Under the pieces are notes generated by a model. The model was not told where the DNA came from. It saw only the letters and a list, made by a program, of their open reading frames with translations, and searched no databases. The position numbers and the translations under genes are program-made. Below, one piece after another: positions 10,325 through 19,510 of a stretch of 54,026 nt of DNA. Source of the DNA: Symbiodinium natans (Eukaryota > Sar > Dinophyceae > Suessiales > Symbiodiniaceae); NCBI GenBank assembly GCA_905221605.1, contig CAJNDS010000275.1, forward strand, positions 126,001 to 180,026. The letters are read 5' to 3'. Each line of letters opens with the position of its first letter. Within the stretch, counting starts at the first letter, position 1.

Positions 10325-13300
10325 TCACGATTCGTGATCAAGCAGCTCAGATTCACTGACCACCTGGAACCCATTGTCCTTGCAGCGCACGTTCAGCCTT
10401 CCAAGCAGGAACTCAATCCTCTCAGGCTTAAGTGCTTTCGTCGGCAAATCCGACACGTTGTCTCCCGTGCCCACGGGAATCACCTCAAGGAGTTTCTCCT
10501 GAGTCTTTTGCTGCAGCCACAGCAACTTCCCGTCTATGTGCCGCGTTCGTCCTACCCCCTGACGATTGCCGAGGGATCTGGCGGCAGCATTGTCGCATAG
10601 GCACGACAACTTCACATCAAGGTCTGGGCACACGTGGCATATGCAGTTTTGCAACAGGATGGCTGTGGCGCTGCCTGCAACAAGCGAGTTATACTCGGCT
10701 TCACACGATGACAGACTTATAACCTTTTGCGTGTGAGAGCTTGAATACAGCAGTTGGCCATCCCATACCACGCAACAAGCGGACACGCTGCGGCGTGTGC
10801 GTTTGTCTCCGCTCCAGTCGCTGTCTGAGAACATTTCGAGCACTGAGGTTTTGTGCTCAGACACACGGTTGCACACCAGCCCCTTTCCCAAGGTTGGCTT
10901 TGAAAGCCCGATCACATGTGACCGATGGGAACTCACATAGCTCGTGAGGTGCCTGAGCAGTTTCCAGCACCCTTGCGTAGGCTTGTGTGCACGGGTCGCG
11001 AGATACCGGATGCCGAACTGAGATGCCAGCAAATCAACGCTCAGATACATGAGTATCCCCAAGGCAGATCTGTAGCGCGTCGCCGTCTCCGGATCAAGCT
11101 CTGGGTCTGGCTCAGAATCGGTTGGCAATCCCCCAGTTGGGAACGGTGCTGCCTTGGACCTCGCCTTCGCACCTGCTAAACCCGTTACTTGAAGAAGTTT
11201 GTCCAAGTACTTAACGTCAGGCTCTACAACCAAAAGCTCAGGGCTCACAAGGACGTGGCGCCTCTTCAGAAAAGTTACTTCTTCTCCTACTGAACGGATC
11301 CAATCAACCGAAACTTTGAATTTGCTTTTCAGGTGCCTCTCTAGGTCCTCCAAGCGTTTCACAGGTCCTGTGCACAGCATGTCGTCGACGTGCACCATGC
11401 CTGCCCCGGCTGGCTTTGGAATTCTGAACAAGACAGGCTGTTCGGCAAGCGGCTCTGCCTCAACAGCTGTTTTGATTTCCTGCATGAAATCCCGAAACCA
11501 AGTAGCTGACCCGTCTCTCTGCCCCGGCAGCATGCGTAGTAGCCTGAACCACTGGCCATTCACTTTGGTCAGGGTTTCATGCTCTTGCTTGCACTGGAGA
11601 AAAGCGTCTGAAACGTCAAGGCTCATCAGTGCCCATCCTTCGTGGAAGTGGCGAACGAAGAGGGCCGGTATGATGCGCAGCATGCACTGTGTCGTGGTCG
11701 GGGCAAAGAGATGCTGTCTCTCTGGATCCAAATGTGCAAACTCTCTTGCGACTAACCTGGATCTCCTCAGCCACTTCTTTTCGCCACCCAAAGTTTTAGC
11801 ACGCCAGCTGCGTACATACTTGGATGACAACGTCCTGTGGCCTGGCTGCCACGATTGCATTTGCTCAAGCACACTGCTGCCCAAGAGGCGTGCAAGTTCG
11901 AATGCGTCCGCTGCAGCATCAATTTCTGCTTGCTCAGATGCACTGCACTGTGGCTCGATTTCGCTGAAAGGCTTGATCAAGATTGGAGGGATGTCAAGGT
12001 CAGAACCAGGCTGTTCTGCCCACTCACTTTGATTGTCATCCTGGTCTTCGCAATCAAGAAATTGCTCTGCACTCTCGTCTACCAACTCAACGGATTCATC
12101 AAGATGGAACATTTCTGCATCATGTGCACTAACTTGCAAAGCATCAAGCCTCAGCTTCTTCCGTGCTGGTGCATCCCCGCCTGCGTGCTCAGCGGCATGC
12201 CTCACGACTCCTGGTGGCAACATGTCCTCTGCTTGGTCCATACTCGCCATAGGAGAATCTAGGGGGGCGACCCCTAGTGGTGTTTCAGCCTGTGGCGGTT
12301 GAAGCGGTGTTGAGCTCATGGGCGTAGGCGGCTCAGGTGTGTATGCAGCTGGCATGCGTGGTGGCGGTGGCACAAGCTCCGAAAGCATGGCATCGTCAGG
12401 CAACAAGTGTTCTGGAAAGGGCATGGGACGCTCTGATGCTCCCTGCTGCGACGGCACTTCGGCCACTTGCTCATGTGCCGCCTCTCCTGCCTCTTCCCCG
12501 CCTGCGCTCAACGCCTCTGCCTGGGTCTTCTGCTTACGTGCCTGGCCAACTTGTCCTGCAAGGAATGACGCCTGTGTCCACGGCATGTCTACCAGACTGG
12601 CACACATCGTCGCTAGATATTGCTTAGGCAACCTGCGGATGGATCTGGAAGATAGCATGTAACCCCCTTCAGTGACTCCAAAATGCAAGTCTGAAACCGG
12701 AAGTTTCCCTAGCCAAAGCATTTTGCACCATCTAGCTTTTCCTTTTATGGAACTTTTGACACGGGCAAACACTGTCTCCCCAAAACACACCAATTTGCCT
12801 AGGTACGGCCGCCCATTGATCACGTGAAAAGCACTTAGATCATTTTGCCTAGACATCCGCATGTGCAACCACGCGGCGTGGCGCCAAGCATAGGCGTGCA
12901 TCGGGTGGCTGGACCCGATGGTGGTCTCTGCCCTCTCTTCGAATTGGTCCAAGATGCATCCTGCCAATTGTCTGATGCCGTCTATGCTCTGCTCGGCCTC
13001 GTTGCCCTGATGATCACTCGCCTCCGTCTGCTCAAGATGGGTCTGGAGGCCCATTTTGCTGCGGAAGGCCTTGATGCCTCGTTGCAGGGCCAGGCAGGCC
13101 GGCTCTGAGTCTGACCTTATGGTGCATGTTTGGTGGCCACAGTAGTTCAAGAATCTGCAAGTTTCGGCAACAAGGTACTTGAAAGCGATTGTGCCACCCT
13201 TGGCAGGTGTCGGAATGGCATGGACTGCACCAGTGTGGGAATCCTTCAACACCAGCACCACAAGTTTCTCTTGCGTGTGACCTTCAAACTGGGCAGGAGT

Positions 13301-15538
13301 GCGCCTACCAGTATATGCAAAATCCATGCAGCACACGGAATCCTCACGCACATCTGGCTTTGCACGCACATGCTTATCTGCTTTAGCTCTGAACCTCACG
13401 CAATGCGGGCACCAGTCAGCATAAGGCATGTGACTCAACTCGTGGCGCCTCTGCTCCTCAGCCGTGGGTGCTTCCACGAACTTTTGCTCACGCAACGGCT
13501 CACGCCCATCTGTCTGGAACTCGTGCTGCTGCAGCAACTCCTGTGTCTTCAGGTGCTGCTCTATCCGCTGGAGAACTGTCTTCTTGCCACCTGACTTGCC
13601 TATCCCAAGGACTTGGCATGCCGTTCTAAGGGTGCTGAGGGTACAACCCAAGTGAAGCTCTATGCCATTCACGATTACATGCCCTTGAGCTGGCACATCC
13701 TCGGCTTGGACAAGTGGTCCAACGCCTCCACCATCATCACCAGCAGCAACATTTTCATCGTGCTCATCATGCTCTTCAAAATTCATTGCATCATCTGGCA
13801 CATCAGGAAAATCATCATCGGGCGGTGCTGCTGAAGGCATGGCATTGGGCACACGAGAGAACAAGCTGTCGATGTTCACGGGATGCACAGAGCCGATGGT
13901 GATGGTCTGACGGTTCACCGGAGGGGCAATTTCGCAATCTGCTTGATCAAGATTTTCCACAAGGCTGTTGACCTCGATCACTTGCCAGCCTGTGGGTCTC
14001 TGCTGCAGTGTCGTCCTGTATGCCACCCCTTTGTGCCCAAGTGGGACTGTCACATCAAGGAAGTTTGTGGTGTAATCTCTACGGGCAAAGATGCCGGGCT
14101 GGACCTCGACAAACTTATCCGGCAGGCTTAACCAAACATCCCCAACCGTTAGCGCCATCACAGCTCTATCGGCTTCGTGATCAGTACATACTGATACATT
14201 CCTGATTGTTCCAGTGGCGTGCAAGGAATTGTGGCGATAATGCAATGGTACACGGATCGCATTGTCCGGGCTCGTCAAGAAAGGGGTATTGTCGGTATGT
14301 ATCAGATTCCAACCCCGTTTGAGGAGTTTCCCCACACTAAACAACGGTTGCGTCACACTCCCCAACAACCACCTTTCCTTGAACTGAACCCCATCTATGT
14401 CAAGCACTGCCGTCCTCATCTGTGATCCCGAAATCACACTTCCCTGAGCATCACGATAGCTGTTTGTCGTGATGCCGCCAGCAACCCCAACATGGCGCCA
14501 GGATTCGGGCAGGCACGACTCGTCCGAGCCTGAGTCTATCACTAGCTCTATAGTGGTTCCTGGCATGTCAGAGGTCACTGCGCGCACGCACAGCGCATCG
14601 CGCGCATCAGCACTCTTCTGAATCATCAATGCGTGCCTTATCCTTGCCGGGACATGCTTGCTGACTTCACACTTGCGCTTGGTGTTGCATTCGGCGGCAA
14701 AGTTGCTCGCATGGGTGCTCAAACACGCAGCTGCACAGGCAGGCCTGTCACTAGGCATCAAGTTGATACCACACAGTTCGCCCTCAGGCACGGTCCAGGC
14801 ACCATCTTCATCTGCATATGACATGTCAAACATCTCAACGCTGGTGCTTGGAACAACAGGCTGCAACTCGGCTGGCTTAGGTGAAGTCACCGCTGCATTT
14901 GCAACCGATTGGCACAAACTCACAAAGCTCAACCAACTCGGGTCAGGGTCGCCCTGGCGGGATTGCCCATCACACATGAGCACTGCATTGATGCGACCCT
15001 CTTGGCAAATGGTGAACTCCGGGCTTGTCATGTCAATCGCAACACGAGCAACACGATGCTGGGTGGTGGCAGTGCTTGGCGCAACTTGAGAAACTGAAGG
15101 TCCGAGCGTGCTCACAGTCGTTGCAGCTTCGGAAGGGTGCCCAGATGGTGCATTCTGGACTGCTTGGACACGCGGTGCACTCCAACACTCACTGGCATAA
15201 TGACCCTTCTTACCGCAATTATGACATGTTCCCTTTGCACGCTGGCCTTTACCTGTGCCTGGGCTTTCTTGGTGGGGACCTTTGCCTTTGGGCTGCCTCT
15301 CCTTGCCTTTGCCTTTGGGATGCCTCTCCTTGCCTTTGCCTTTGGGCTGCCTCTCCTTGCCTTTGCCTTTGGGATGTTTCTCCTTCCCTTTGCCTTTGGG
15401 ATGCCTCTCCTTGTCCCTGCGGATCAACGCATCCACTTCCATGGGCACTGGCGATTGCTCTTGCCCAGCACTTGGCGCCATGGGCACCACACCCAAAGCC
15501 TGGTGCATCTTCGCTGAGGTCCAGGAGGTGGTCGTCAC
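10325..15538 (-). CDS. pol: Family B pol polyprotein (protease, integrase, RT, RNase H)
   Basis: This is an uninterrupted ~1737-codon frame without an ATG at its beginning (open from about 15565). It starts with five 9-residue basic repeats (like KGKGKERHP) and then the zinc knuckle CHNCGKKGHYASEC near residues 103-118. Next come protease VIDSGSDESCLP (~330), a SAP-like motif (~630-665), integrase zinc HELSHMPYADWCPHC (~700-715), and the integrase core with Asp in CCMDFAYTG, Asp in IRSDSEP and Glu in HQGNEAEQ. RT follows (RLVAREFAHLDPE, SLDVSDAFLQ, active site VHVDDML near 1380), then RNase H (FSDSDWSGD, SLSSCEAEYNSLV, DNAAARSL, PTKAL). All key residues expected of a copia pol are present, so it looks functional. 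Expression needs a -1 shift from gag. Its TGA stop is followed in frame by the 3' ORF. Confidence 0.95.
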   Translation of the reverse strand: MTTTSWTSAKMHQALGVVPMAPSAGQEQSPVPMEVDALIRRDKERHPKGKGKEKHPKGKGKERQPKGKGKERHPKGKGKERQPKGKGPHQESPGTGKGQRAKGTCHNCGKKGHYASECWSAPRVQAVQNAPSGHPSEAATTVSTLGPSVSQVAPSTATTQHRVARVAIDMTSPEFTICQEGRINAVLMCDGQSRQGDPDPSWLSFVSLCQSVANAAVTSPKPAELQPVVPSTSVEMFDMSYADEDGAWTVPEGELCGINLMPSDRPACAAACLSTHASNFAAECNTKRKCEVSKHVPARIRHALMIQKSADARDALCVRAVTSDMPGTTIELVIDSGSDESCLPESWRHVGVAGGITTNSYRDAQGSVISGSQMRTAVLDIDGVQFKERWLLGSVTQPLFSVGKLLKRGWNLIHTDNTPFLTSPDNAIRVPLHYRHNSLHATGTIRNVSVCTDHEADRAVMALTVGDVWLSLPDKFVEVQPGIFARRDYTTNFLDVTVPLGHKGVAYRTTLQQRPTGWQVIEVNSLVENLDQADCEIAPPVNRQTITIGSVHPVNIDSLFSRVPNAMPSAAPPDDDFPDVPDDAMNFEEHDEHDENVAAGDDGGGVGPLVQAEDVPAQGHVIVNGIELHLGCTLSTLRTACQVLGIGKSGGKKTVLQRIEQHLKTQELLQQHEFQTDGREPLREQKFVEAPTAEEQRRHELSHMPYADWCPHCVRFRAKADKHVRAKPDVREDSVCCMDFAYTGRRTPAQFEGHTQEKLVVLVLKDSHTGAVHAIPTPAKGGTIAFKYLVAETCRFLNYCGHQTCTIRSDSEPACLALQRGIKAFRSKMGLQTHLEQTEASDHQGNEAEQSIDGIRQLAGCILDQFEERAETTIGSSHPMHAYAWRHAAWLHMRMSRQNDLSAFHVINGRPYLGKLVCFGETVFARVKSSIKGKARWCKMLWLGKLPVSDLHFGVTEGGYMLSSRSIRRLPKQYLATMCASLVDMPWTQASFLAGQVGQARKQKTQAEALSAGGEEAGEAAHEQVAEVPSQQGASERPMPFPEHLLPDDAMLSELVPPPPRMPAAYTPEPPTPMSSTPLQPPQAETPLGVAPLDSPMASMDQAEDMLPPGVVRHAAEHAGGDAPARKKLRLDALQVSAHDAEMFHLDESVELVDESAEQFLDCEDQDDNQSEWAEQPGSDLDIPPILIKPFSEIEPQCSASEQAEIDAAADAFELARLLGSSVLEQMQSWQPGHRTLSSKYVRSWRAKTLGGEKKWLRRSRLVAREFAHLDPERQHLFAPTTTQCMLRIIPALFVRHFHEGWALMSLDVSDAFLQCKQEHETLTKVNGQWFRLLRMLPGQRDGSATWFRDFMQEIKTAVEAEPLAEQPVLFRIPKPAGAGMVHVDDMLCTGPVKRLEDLERHLKSKFKVSVDWIRSVGEEVTFLKRRHVLVSPELLVVEPDVKYLDKLLQVTGLAGAKARSKAAPFPTGGLPTDSEPDPELDPETATRYRSALGILMYLSVDLLASQFGIRYLATRAHKPTQGCWKLLRHLTSYVSSHRSHVIGLSKPTLGKGLVCNRVSEHKTSVLEMFSDSDWSGDKRTRRSVSACCVVWDGQLLYSSSHTQKVISLSSCEAEYNSLVAGSATAILLQNCICHVCPDLDVKLSCLCDNAAARSLGNRQGVGRTRHIDGKLLWLQQKTQEKLLEVIPVGTGDNVSDLPTKALKPERIEFLLGRLNVRCKDNGFQVVSESELLDHES

Positions 15539-16338
15539 CTCATAGCCCAGGACGTAATCCCTTCAGACATTTGCAGCTGCACATGTTGTCTCAGCGCATG
15601 AGGCAGGCAACGGACGAGTGTCCCTAGCATCACGTGCTCACCTGGCGAGTTGTTGGTGACCTTGCGATACTCTTCAGCTACCCTTTCTAACCCCTGAATT
15701 TGTTCACGAAGGCTCCGGTCTTTCGTGAAGGTTGGCAGGCTCATCAAGGCGTTCAGAAGGGCTAAACCTCGGAACTTGGTTCGTGGTGCAAACGTGTTTG
15801 TCAGGACTCTCCAAACCTCCAGGCCACTCTTGTCAGACACTTGGCGAAGGATGGCTTTAGGCTTTGCACGCAGAACACTGGCAAGGATTGCAAACAGCCG
15901 CTGGGATCTCGCGACGCGGGCTGCGTCAGCTGTGCTCAGATCCACCGGCGTGTTGAGGTTCTCCTCCACGATCTTGAGATCCGTTTCGTACTCATGATCT
16001 GCGAAGACTAGCCAGGTTCGAAAGCTATGACTCCATTCAGCCCATTGAGCAACATCATTGTCATGCACAGCACTGCCAAACTCCGTAGGACGGTTCAAGA
16101 TCTTATTTGCATCGGCAAACCCCGCTGTACCGCTTGAACTTGAGGGCCTGGCAACGGCTGCTTGAGCAGCCTGTGCTGCAGCTTGGGCCGTCTCGACCAT
16201 CTGCGCCATCAGCATCTGCATTTGGGCCATGTCAAGCTGTCCTGCTGCAGGGCTGCCTGGGAGGAACGGGTTTCCACTACCACTGGCTGTGGCTTCCTGA
16301 GGCAACACGGGCAACTGCTGGCCTTGCGAGGACTCCAT
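15535..16338 (-). CDS. gag: Family B gag
   Basis: This 267-residue protein starts at ATG 16338 with MESSQGQQLPVLPQ. A Met/Gln/Ala-rich segment (AQMQMLMAQMVETAQAAAQA) precedes a copia-type gag core: WAEWSHSFRTWLVFAD, then SQRLFAILASVL, then WRVLTNTFAPR, FRGLALLNALMSL and GEHVMLGTLVRCLPHALR. This is the usual capsid-like region of copia gag. The zinc knuckle is not in this ORF but at the start of pol, so gag and pol must be joined for a complete nucleocapsid. Its 3' end overlaps the pol frame by about 29 bases, with pol in the -1 phase. No canonical slippery heptamer is obvious. Confidence 0.9.
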   Translation of the reverse strand: MESSQGQQLPVLPQEATASGSGNPFLPGSPAAGQLDMAQMQMLMAQMVETAQAAAQAAQAAVARPSSSSGTAGFADANKILNRPTEFGSAVHDNDVAQWAEWSHSFRTWLVFADHEYETDLKIVEENLNTPVDLSTADAARVARSQRLFAILASVLRAKPKAILRQVSDKSGLEVWRVLTNTFAPRTKFRGLALLNALMSLPTFTKDRSLREQIQGLERVAEEYRKVTNNSPGEHVMLGTLVRCLPHALRQHVQLQMSEGITSWAMR

Positions 16339-16365
16339 TGTGACTGTGTTTAAGCAGAAACTTGC

Positions 16366-17058
16366 TCACTCCAAATCAATCACAGAATCGGAATGCTTCA
16401 ATGCACGATCAAAGACTTGGCTCGCACTGGAGGATCTCTGGCGACGCTCGGAACCTTGCCTGCCCACTGAAGACACGGGACACACCGAAGAACTGGAAGG
16501 CTCACAATCGGTGGCACGCAACAATGAACGAAGGTCGGCGTCGGCTGCTTCAAGATCCCTCTCAAACGACGAACTCTCTTCTTCTGGATGCAAAGATGCA
16601 AGCTGCACACTCTCGGGCACACAGCTGTCGGATACTTCCTCAGCCCCGAAAACAATGAAAGCCTCTCTGAGATCTCCCTGGCTCAAGCACTTAAGTCCAA
16701 ACTGCCACACCTCAGGCACGGAGTGCAGTTGCTCAAGACGCTGCTCAAACGCTTCCTGATACCTGTAAAGGATCTTACCCCACGAAACTTGTGACCTGTT
16801 CTCTGGCTTGGGCCTCCGGATCAGTTGCTCCACGTAGAAGCTGTGTAGCCTCTCCTTGAGAAGCTCGGTCGACTCCCAGGTCGCCGTTTTGCTCAAGCAC
16901 ACAATGGCTCGTCCGGTCGGCCCCGGGAACTGCAAGCTACGGGTCCCTGAATCCTAAACCAACAGGACAACGTCAAGAGGCTCCACACGAACTTCGCCTT
17001 GCAAAGAACGAGAACCCCCGTGTCTCGAAGCTTGGGTCAGCCCAAGCTCCGCTACCAT
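16366..17058 (-). pseudogene. Family B leader frame upstream of gag, with one in-frame stop
   Basis: The ATG at 17058-17056 is formed by the last LTR base plus the primer-binding site and reads MVAELGLTQ, parallel to MVAELPFQ in family A. The frame runs 34 codons to a TAG (16956-16954), continues open in the same frame for about 195 codons, and meets a TGA at 16368-16366. The gag ATG (16338) is in this same frame nine codons later. The longer piece (QFPGPTGRAIVCLSK... to SDSVIDLE) is soluble, rich in Ser, Glu and Arg near its end, and matches no family I know. Either these stops are suppressed or the N-terminus has decayed. No membrane segment or Cys motif is seen here, unlike family A. Confidence 0.5.
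17045..17057 (-). other. Primer-binding site of family B
   Basis: TGGTAGCGGAGCT follows the LTR directly and is identical over 13 bases to the family A site, so both families should use the same tRNA primer (probably initiator Met). Confidence 0.8.
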
Positions 17059-17191
17059 GAAAATGTTTTGAACTCTCAAAGACGCCTGCAGATGCAACTC
17101 GATCTCAAAGTGAAACATGTGAGTGCATGAAATACTGCAAAGCAAATCACATGATAAAATGGGGACTTTCGATACGGCAAAATGTTCAACA
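17058..17191 (-). repeat. 5' LTR of family B element
   Basis: On the minus strand it starts TGTTGAACAT and ends CATTTTCA. It is 134 bp and matches the copy at 8805-8938. Its first ten bases differ by one base from the family A LTR start TGTTAAACAT. Confidence 0.95.
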
Positions 17192-17196
17192 GAAAA
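17192..17196. repeat. Target-site duplication GAAAA, right
   Basis: These five bases outside the right LTR match 8800-8804 exactly. Confidence 0.9.
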
Positions 17197-17900
17197 ACAT
17201 GTTGGCTGCCGGAACGCCACTATGGAGCCCAATATCGTGGGACCGATTGACTCGATGTTGAAAAACTGCGTGGTGTGGAAAAGTGATCGGCGGACTGGAA
17301 GCACCGGGGAACGCGCTCGGGTGGCTCTCCGACAGTATGCACGCTGGACTTTACGGCAGCGTGGTCGGAGTCTCCAATGGCCCACAGGCCTGCGTCACCG
17401 TGAATGGCTTTCTCAAGAGCCGGTTTCCGAACGGCACCTGGAGCTCGATCGCCGTGCTCTTCAATCCCCACATGGCCTGATGTCCAGAAAGCTCGGACAC
17501 TCGAATTACGCGCTCTGGGTGACGGCTTGGCTGGCCGACAAGAAAGGCGACCGGGACTGTGGAGCAGATGGCTGGGCTTCTGTCACAAGGTCGAGCCTGG
17601 GCTCTGGCTGCTTACGTTTCGCAGGCCTATGCTCGAACGACTGAGCACGTGAAAAGAGAGCTGGATTTCGTGTGTAGTATAGGGAGATCTTATGAACCAA
17701 TTAACTTTTTATGCCAAAAAACGCTTCAAAACGGCTCTTTGAGTAAGAGGGATGTGAGGAGAAGGTGTTCATTGCTGGAAAAAAACGCTCAACTTGGCTT
17801 CAAAACAACACCTTCAACCTGAGCAGGTTTATGGTAGTCTTCAAGCGGAAAAAACGCTCAACTTCGCTGCAAAACACTTTCTTGTTTTAAAAACGACCCA
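17197..17900. other. Flank of family B, no confident gene
   Basis: Open frames exist on both strands (for example 17283-17480 plus, 17220-17471 minus), but none has a recognised motif and they overlap one another. The insertion site of family B (GAAAA) lies at the left edge, so any gene interrupted would run from about 8700 across to here. Confidence 0.4.
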
Positions 17901-17904
17901 TAAA

Positions 17905-18482
17905 TCGGTCACAACGCGGTCACAACGCGGTCACAACCGGTCACGACACAAATCGGTCACAATGCAGTTACAACGCGATTACAGCGGTCACAAACACGCT
18001 CACAACACAGTCACGCGTTACGCCATGCCACTGCCTGCCACTGCTGCCCTGCCACTACCCGCCGCCTGGCCACTCGTTCTGTCCTTTACGGTATAGACTG
18101 CAGTCTTTTTTGAAGTCTATTCGAAGTCTGCAACACGGTCACAACACGGTCACAACGCGGTCACAACGCGCTCACAACGCGGTCACTACGGTCACAACGC
18201 GGTCACAACACAACGCGGTCACAACACAACGCGGCCATAACGCGGAAACAACGTGGCACAACACAAAGCGGTCACAACGCACAAGCGGACACAACGCGGT
18301 CACAATGCGGACACAACGCGGTCACAACACAACGCGACAACGCGCCCAACGTGGACACAACGCGGTCACAACGCAGTCACAACGCGTCACAACACACAAC
18401 GCGGTCACAACGGGTACAACGCGGTCACAACGCGATTACAACGCAGTTACAACGCGGACACAACGTAGTCACAACACAACGC
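17905..18482 (+). repeat. 11-bp minisatellite GGTCACAACGC, forward array 1
   Basis: Units of GGTCACAACGC and variants (GGACACAACGC, GTCACAACACAAC) repeat here, with a non-repeat interruption at about 18007-18125. All three plus-strand frames are stop-free over perfect units and give the same 11-residue peptide (HNAVTTRSQRG), so the ORFs here are a by-product of the repeat. Confidence 0.9.
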
Positions 18483-18603
18483 TTTTGCTGCTGCCCTGCC
18501 ACTGCTGCCCTGCCACTGTCACCCTGCATGGTTGTGTCATTCATGAATCATTTTGAGTTGTGTCTGAGACATCTTGAACCATAATTAAATCACCTTGAAT
18601 CAT

Positions 18604-18712
18604 TATTTTGTGTCCGCGTTGTGTCCGCATTGGGCGTTGTGACCGTTGTGTTGTGTCCACGCATCGCATTGTGACCGCGTTGTGTTGTAACCGCGTTGTG
18701 TCCGCGTTGTAA
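18604..18712 (-). repeat. Same 11-bp minisatellite, inverted array
   Basis: Units such as GCGTTGTGACC and GCGTTGTGTCC are the reverse complement of the neighbouring forward arrays, so this array could pair with them in a long hairpin. Confidence 0.8.
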
Positions 18713-18820
18713 CCGATTATTGAGTCATTCTTGCAACATTATTAAGTCATTATTGAATCATTGTTGGCTCAAAAATGACTCATTCTTGAAACATACGAAA
18801 TTCTTTTTCGCTCCATTTTG

Positions 18821-18993
18821 ACAACACAACGCGGTCACAACACGGTCACAACACGGTTCCAGCGCGATTGCGGTCACAACGCGGTCACAACGCGGTCACA
18901 ACGCGGTCACAACGCGGTCACAACGCGGTCACAACGCGGTCACAACGCGGTCACGCGGTCACAGCGCGGTCACAGCGCGGTCACAGCGCAGTC
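18821..18993 (+). repeat. 11-bp minisatellite, forward array 2
   Basis: About a dozen nearly perfect GGTCACAACGC units, ending in a GCGGTCACAGC variant run. Confidence 0.9.
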
Positions 18994-19191
18994 ACACGTT
19001 TGTGGCCTGTTGTGGCCTGATGTGGCCTCAAAAACACATTTGTGGCCTGTTGTGGCCTTGTTGTGGCCTCATGGCGTATTTTTTCCCGGAAAAATGCATT
19101 TGTGGCCATGGAGACTCGGAACCCTAAAATACTTTGCAAAGGGTTCCCACGCACAGCAGCATTGTTACAAGTGTTCAAAGACGACCTGTGC

Positions 19192-19286
19192 ACTGGTCAC
19201 AACGCAGTCACAACGCGGTCACAACGCGGTCACAACGCGGTCACAACGCGGTCACAACGCGGTCACAACGCGGTCACAACGCGGTG
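19192..19286 (+). repeat. 11-bp minisatellite, forward array 3
   Basis: About eight nearly perfect GGTCACAACGC units. Confidence 0.9.
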
Positions 19287-19300
19287 CTGCTAAAAGGGGC

Positions 19301-19352
19301 TGTAGTGACGTTGTAGTGACGTTGTAGTGACGTTGTAGTGACGTTGTTGTGA
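19301..19352 (+). repeat. 11-bp minisatellite GTAGTGACGTT
   Basis: About four to five units of GTAGTGACGTT. The period is again 11, and the unit resembles the complement of GGTCACAACGC (GTTGTGACC), so it may be a diverged inverted relative. Confidence 0.8.
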
Positions 19353-19415
19353 CGTCTACTACAAAAGAGACTGTAGTGACATTTTAGTGGCTTTTGGAAT
19401 AAGTTCAAAACGCGG

Positions 19416-19455
19416 CACTCTCACTTTCACTCTCACTCTCACTTGCACTCTCACT

Positions 19456-19486
<31 letters not shown>

Positions 19487-19510
19487 TCGCTCTCGCTCTC
19501 GCCTCACTCT
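19416..19510. repeat. CTCTCA hexanucleotide microsatellite
   Basis: Degenerate CACTCT/CACTTT hexamers. This is the complement of the TGAGAG runs inside the inverted-repeat elements. The following sequence (19558-19680) matches those elements in reverse, so this is an inverted fragment of the same unit. Confidence 0.8.

Larger units (their letters stand above)
8805..17191 (-). mobile_element. Complete Ty1/copia retrotransposon, family B (8387 bp)
   Basis: Two 134-bp LTRs, identical by eye, lie at 8805-8938 and 17058-17191, and the flanking bases are GAAAA on both sides (8800-8804 and 17192-17196). On the minus strand the order is LTR, primer-binding site, leader frame, gag, pol (protease, integrase, RT, RNase H), a membrane/Cys-motif ORF, about 530 bp without a gene, purine tract, LTR. 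Integrase upstream of RT defines the copia order. Identical LTRs and an intact 1737-codon pol indicate very recent insertion. Confidence 0.97.

Noticed and set aside
18750-18790. Dinoflagellate spliced-leader relict suspected at 'ttggctcaaaa'
   Set aside because: Only a short partial match to the known 22-nt leader; no full copy found in the window.
17905-19286. CRISPR-like spaced repeats
   Set aside because: The units are contiguous 11-bp tandem repeats without unique spacers, in eukaryotic sequence; no cas genes.
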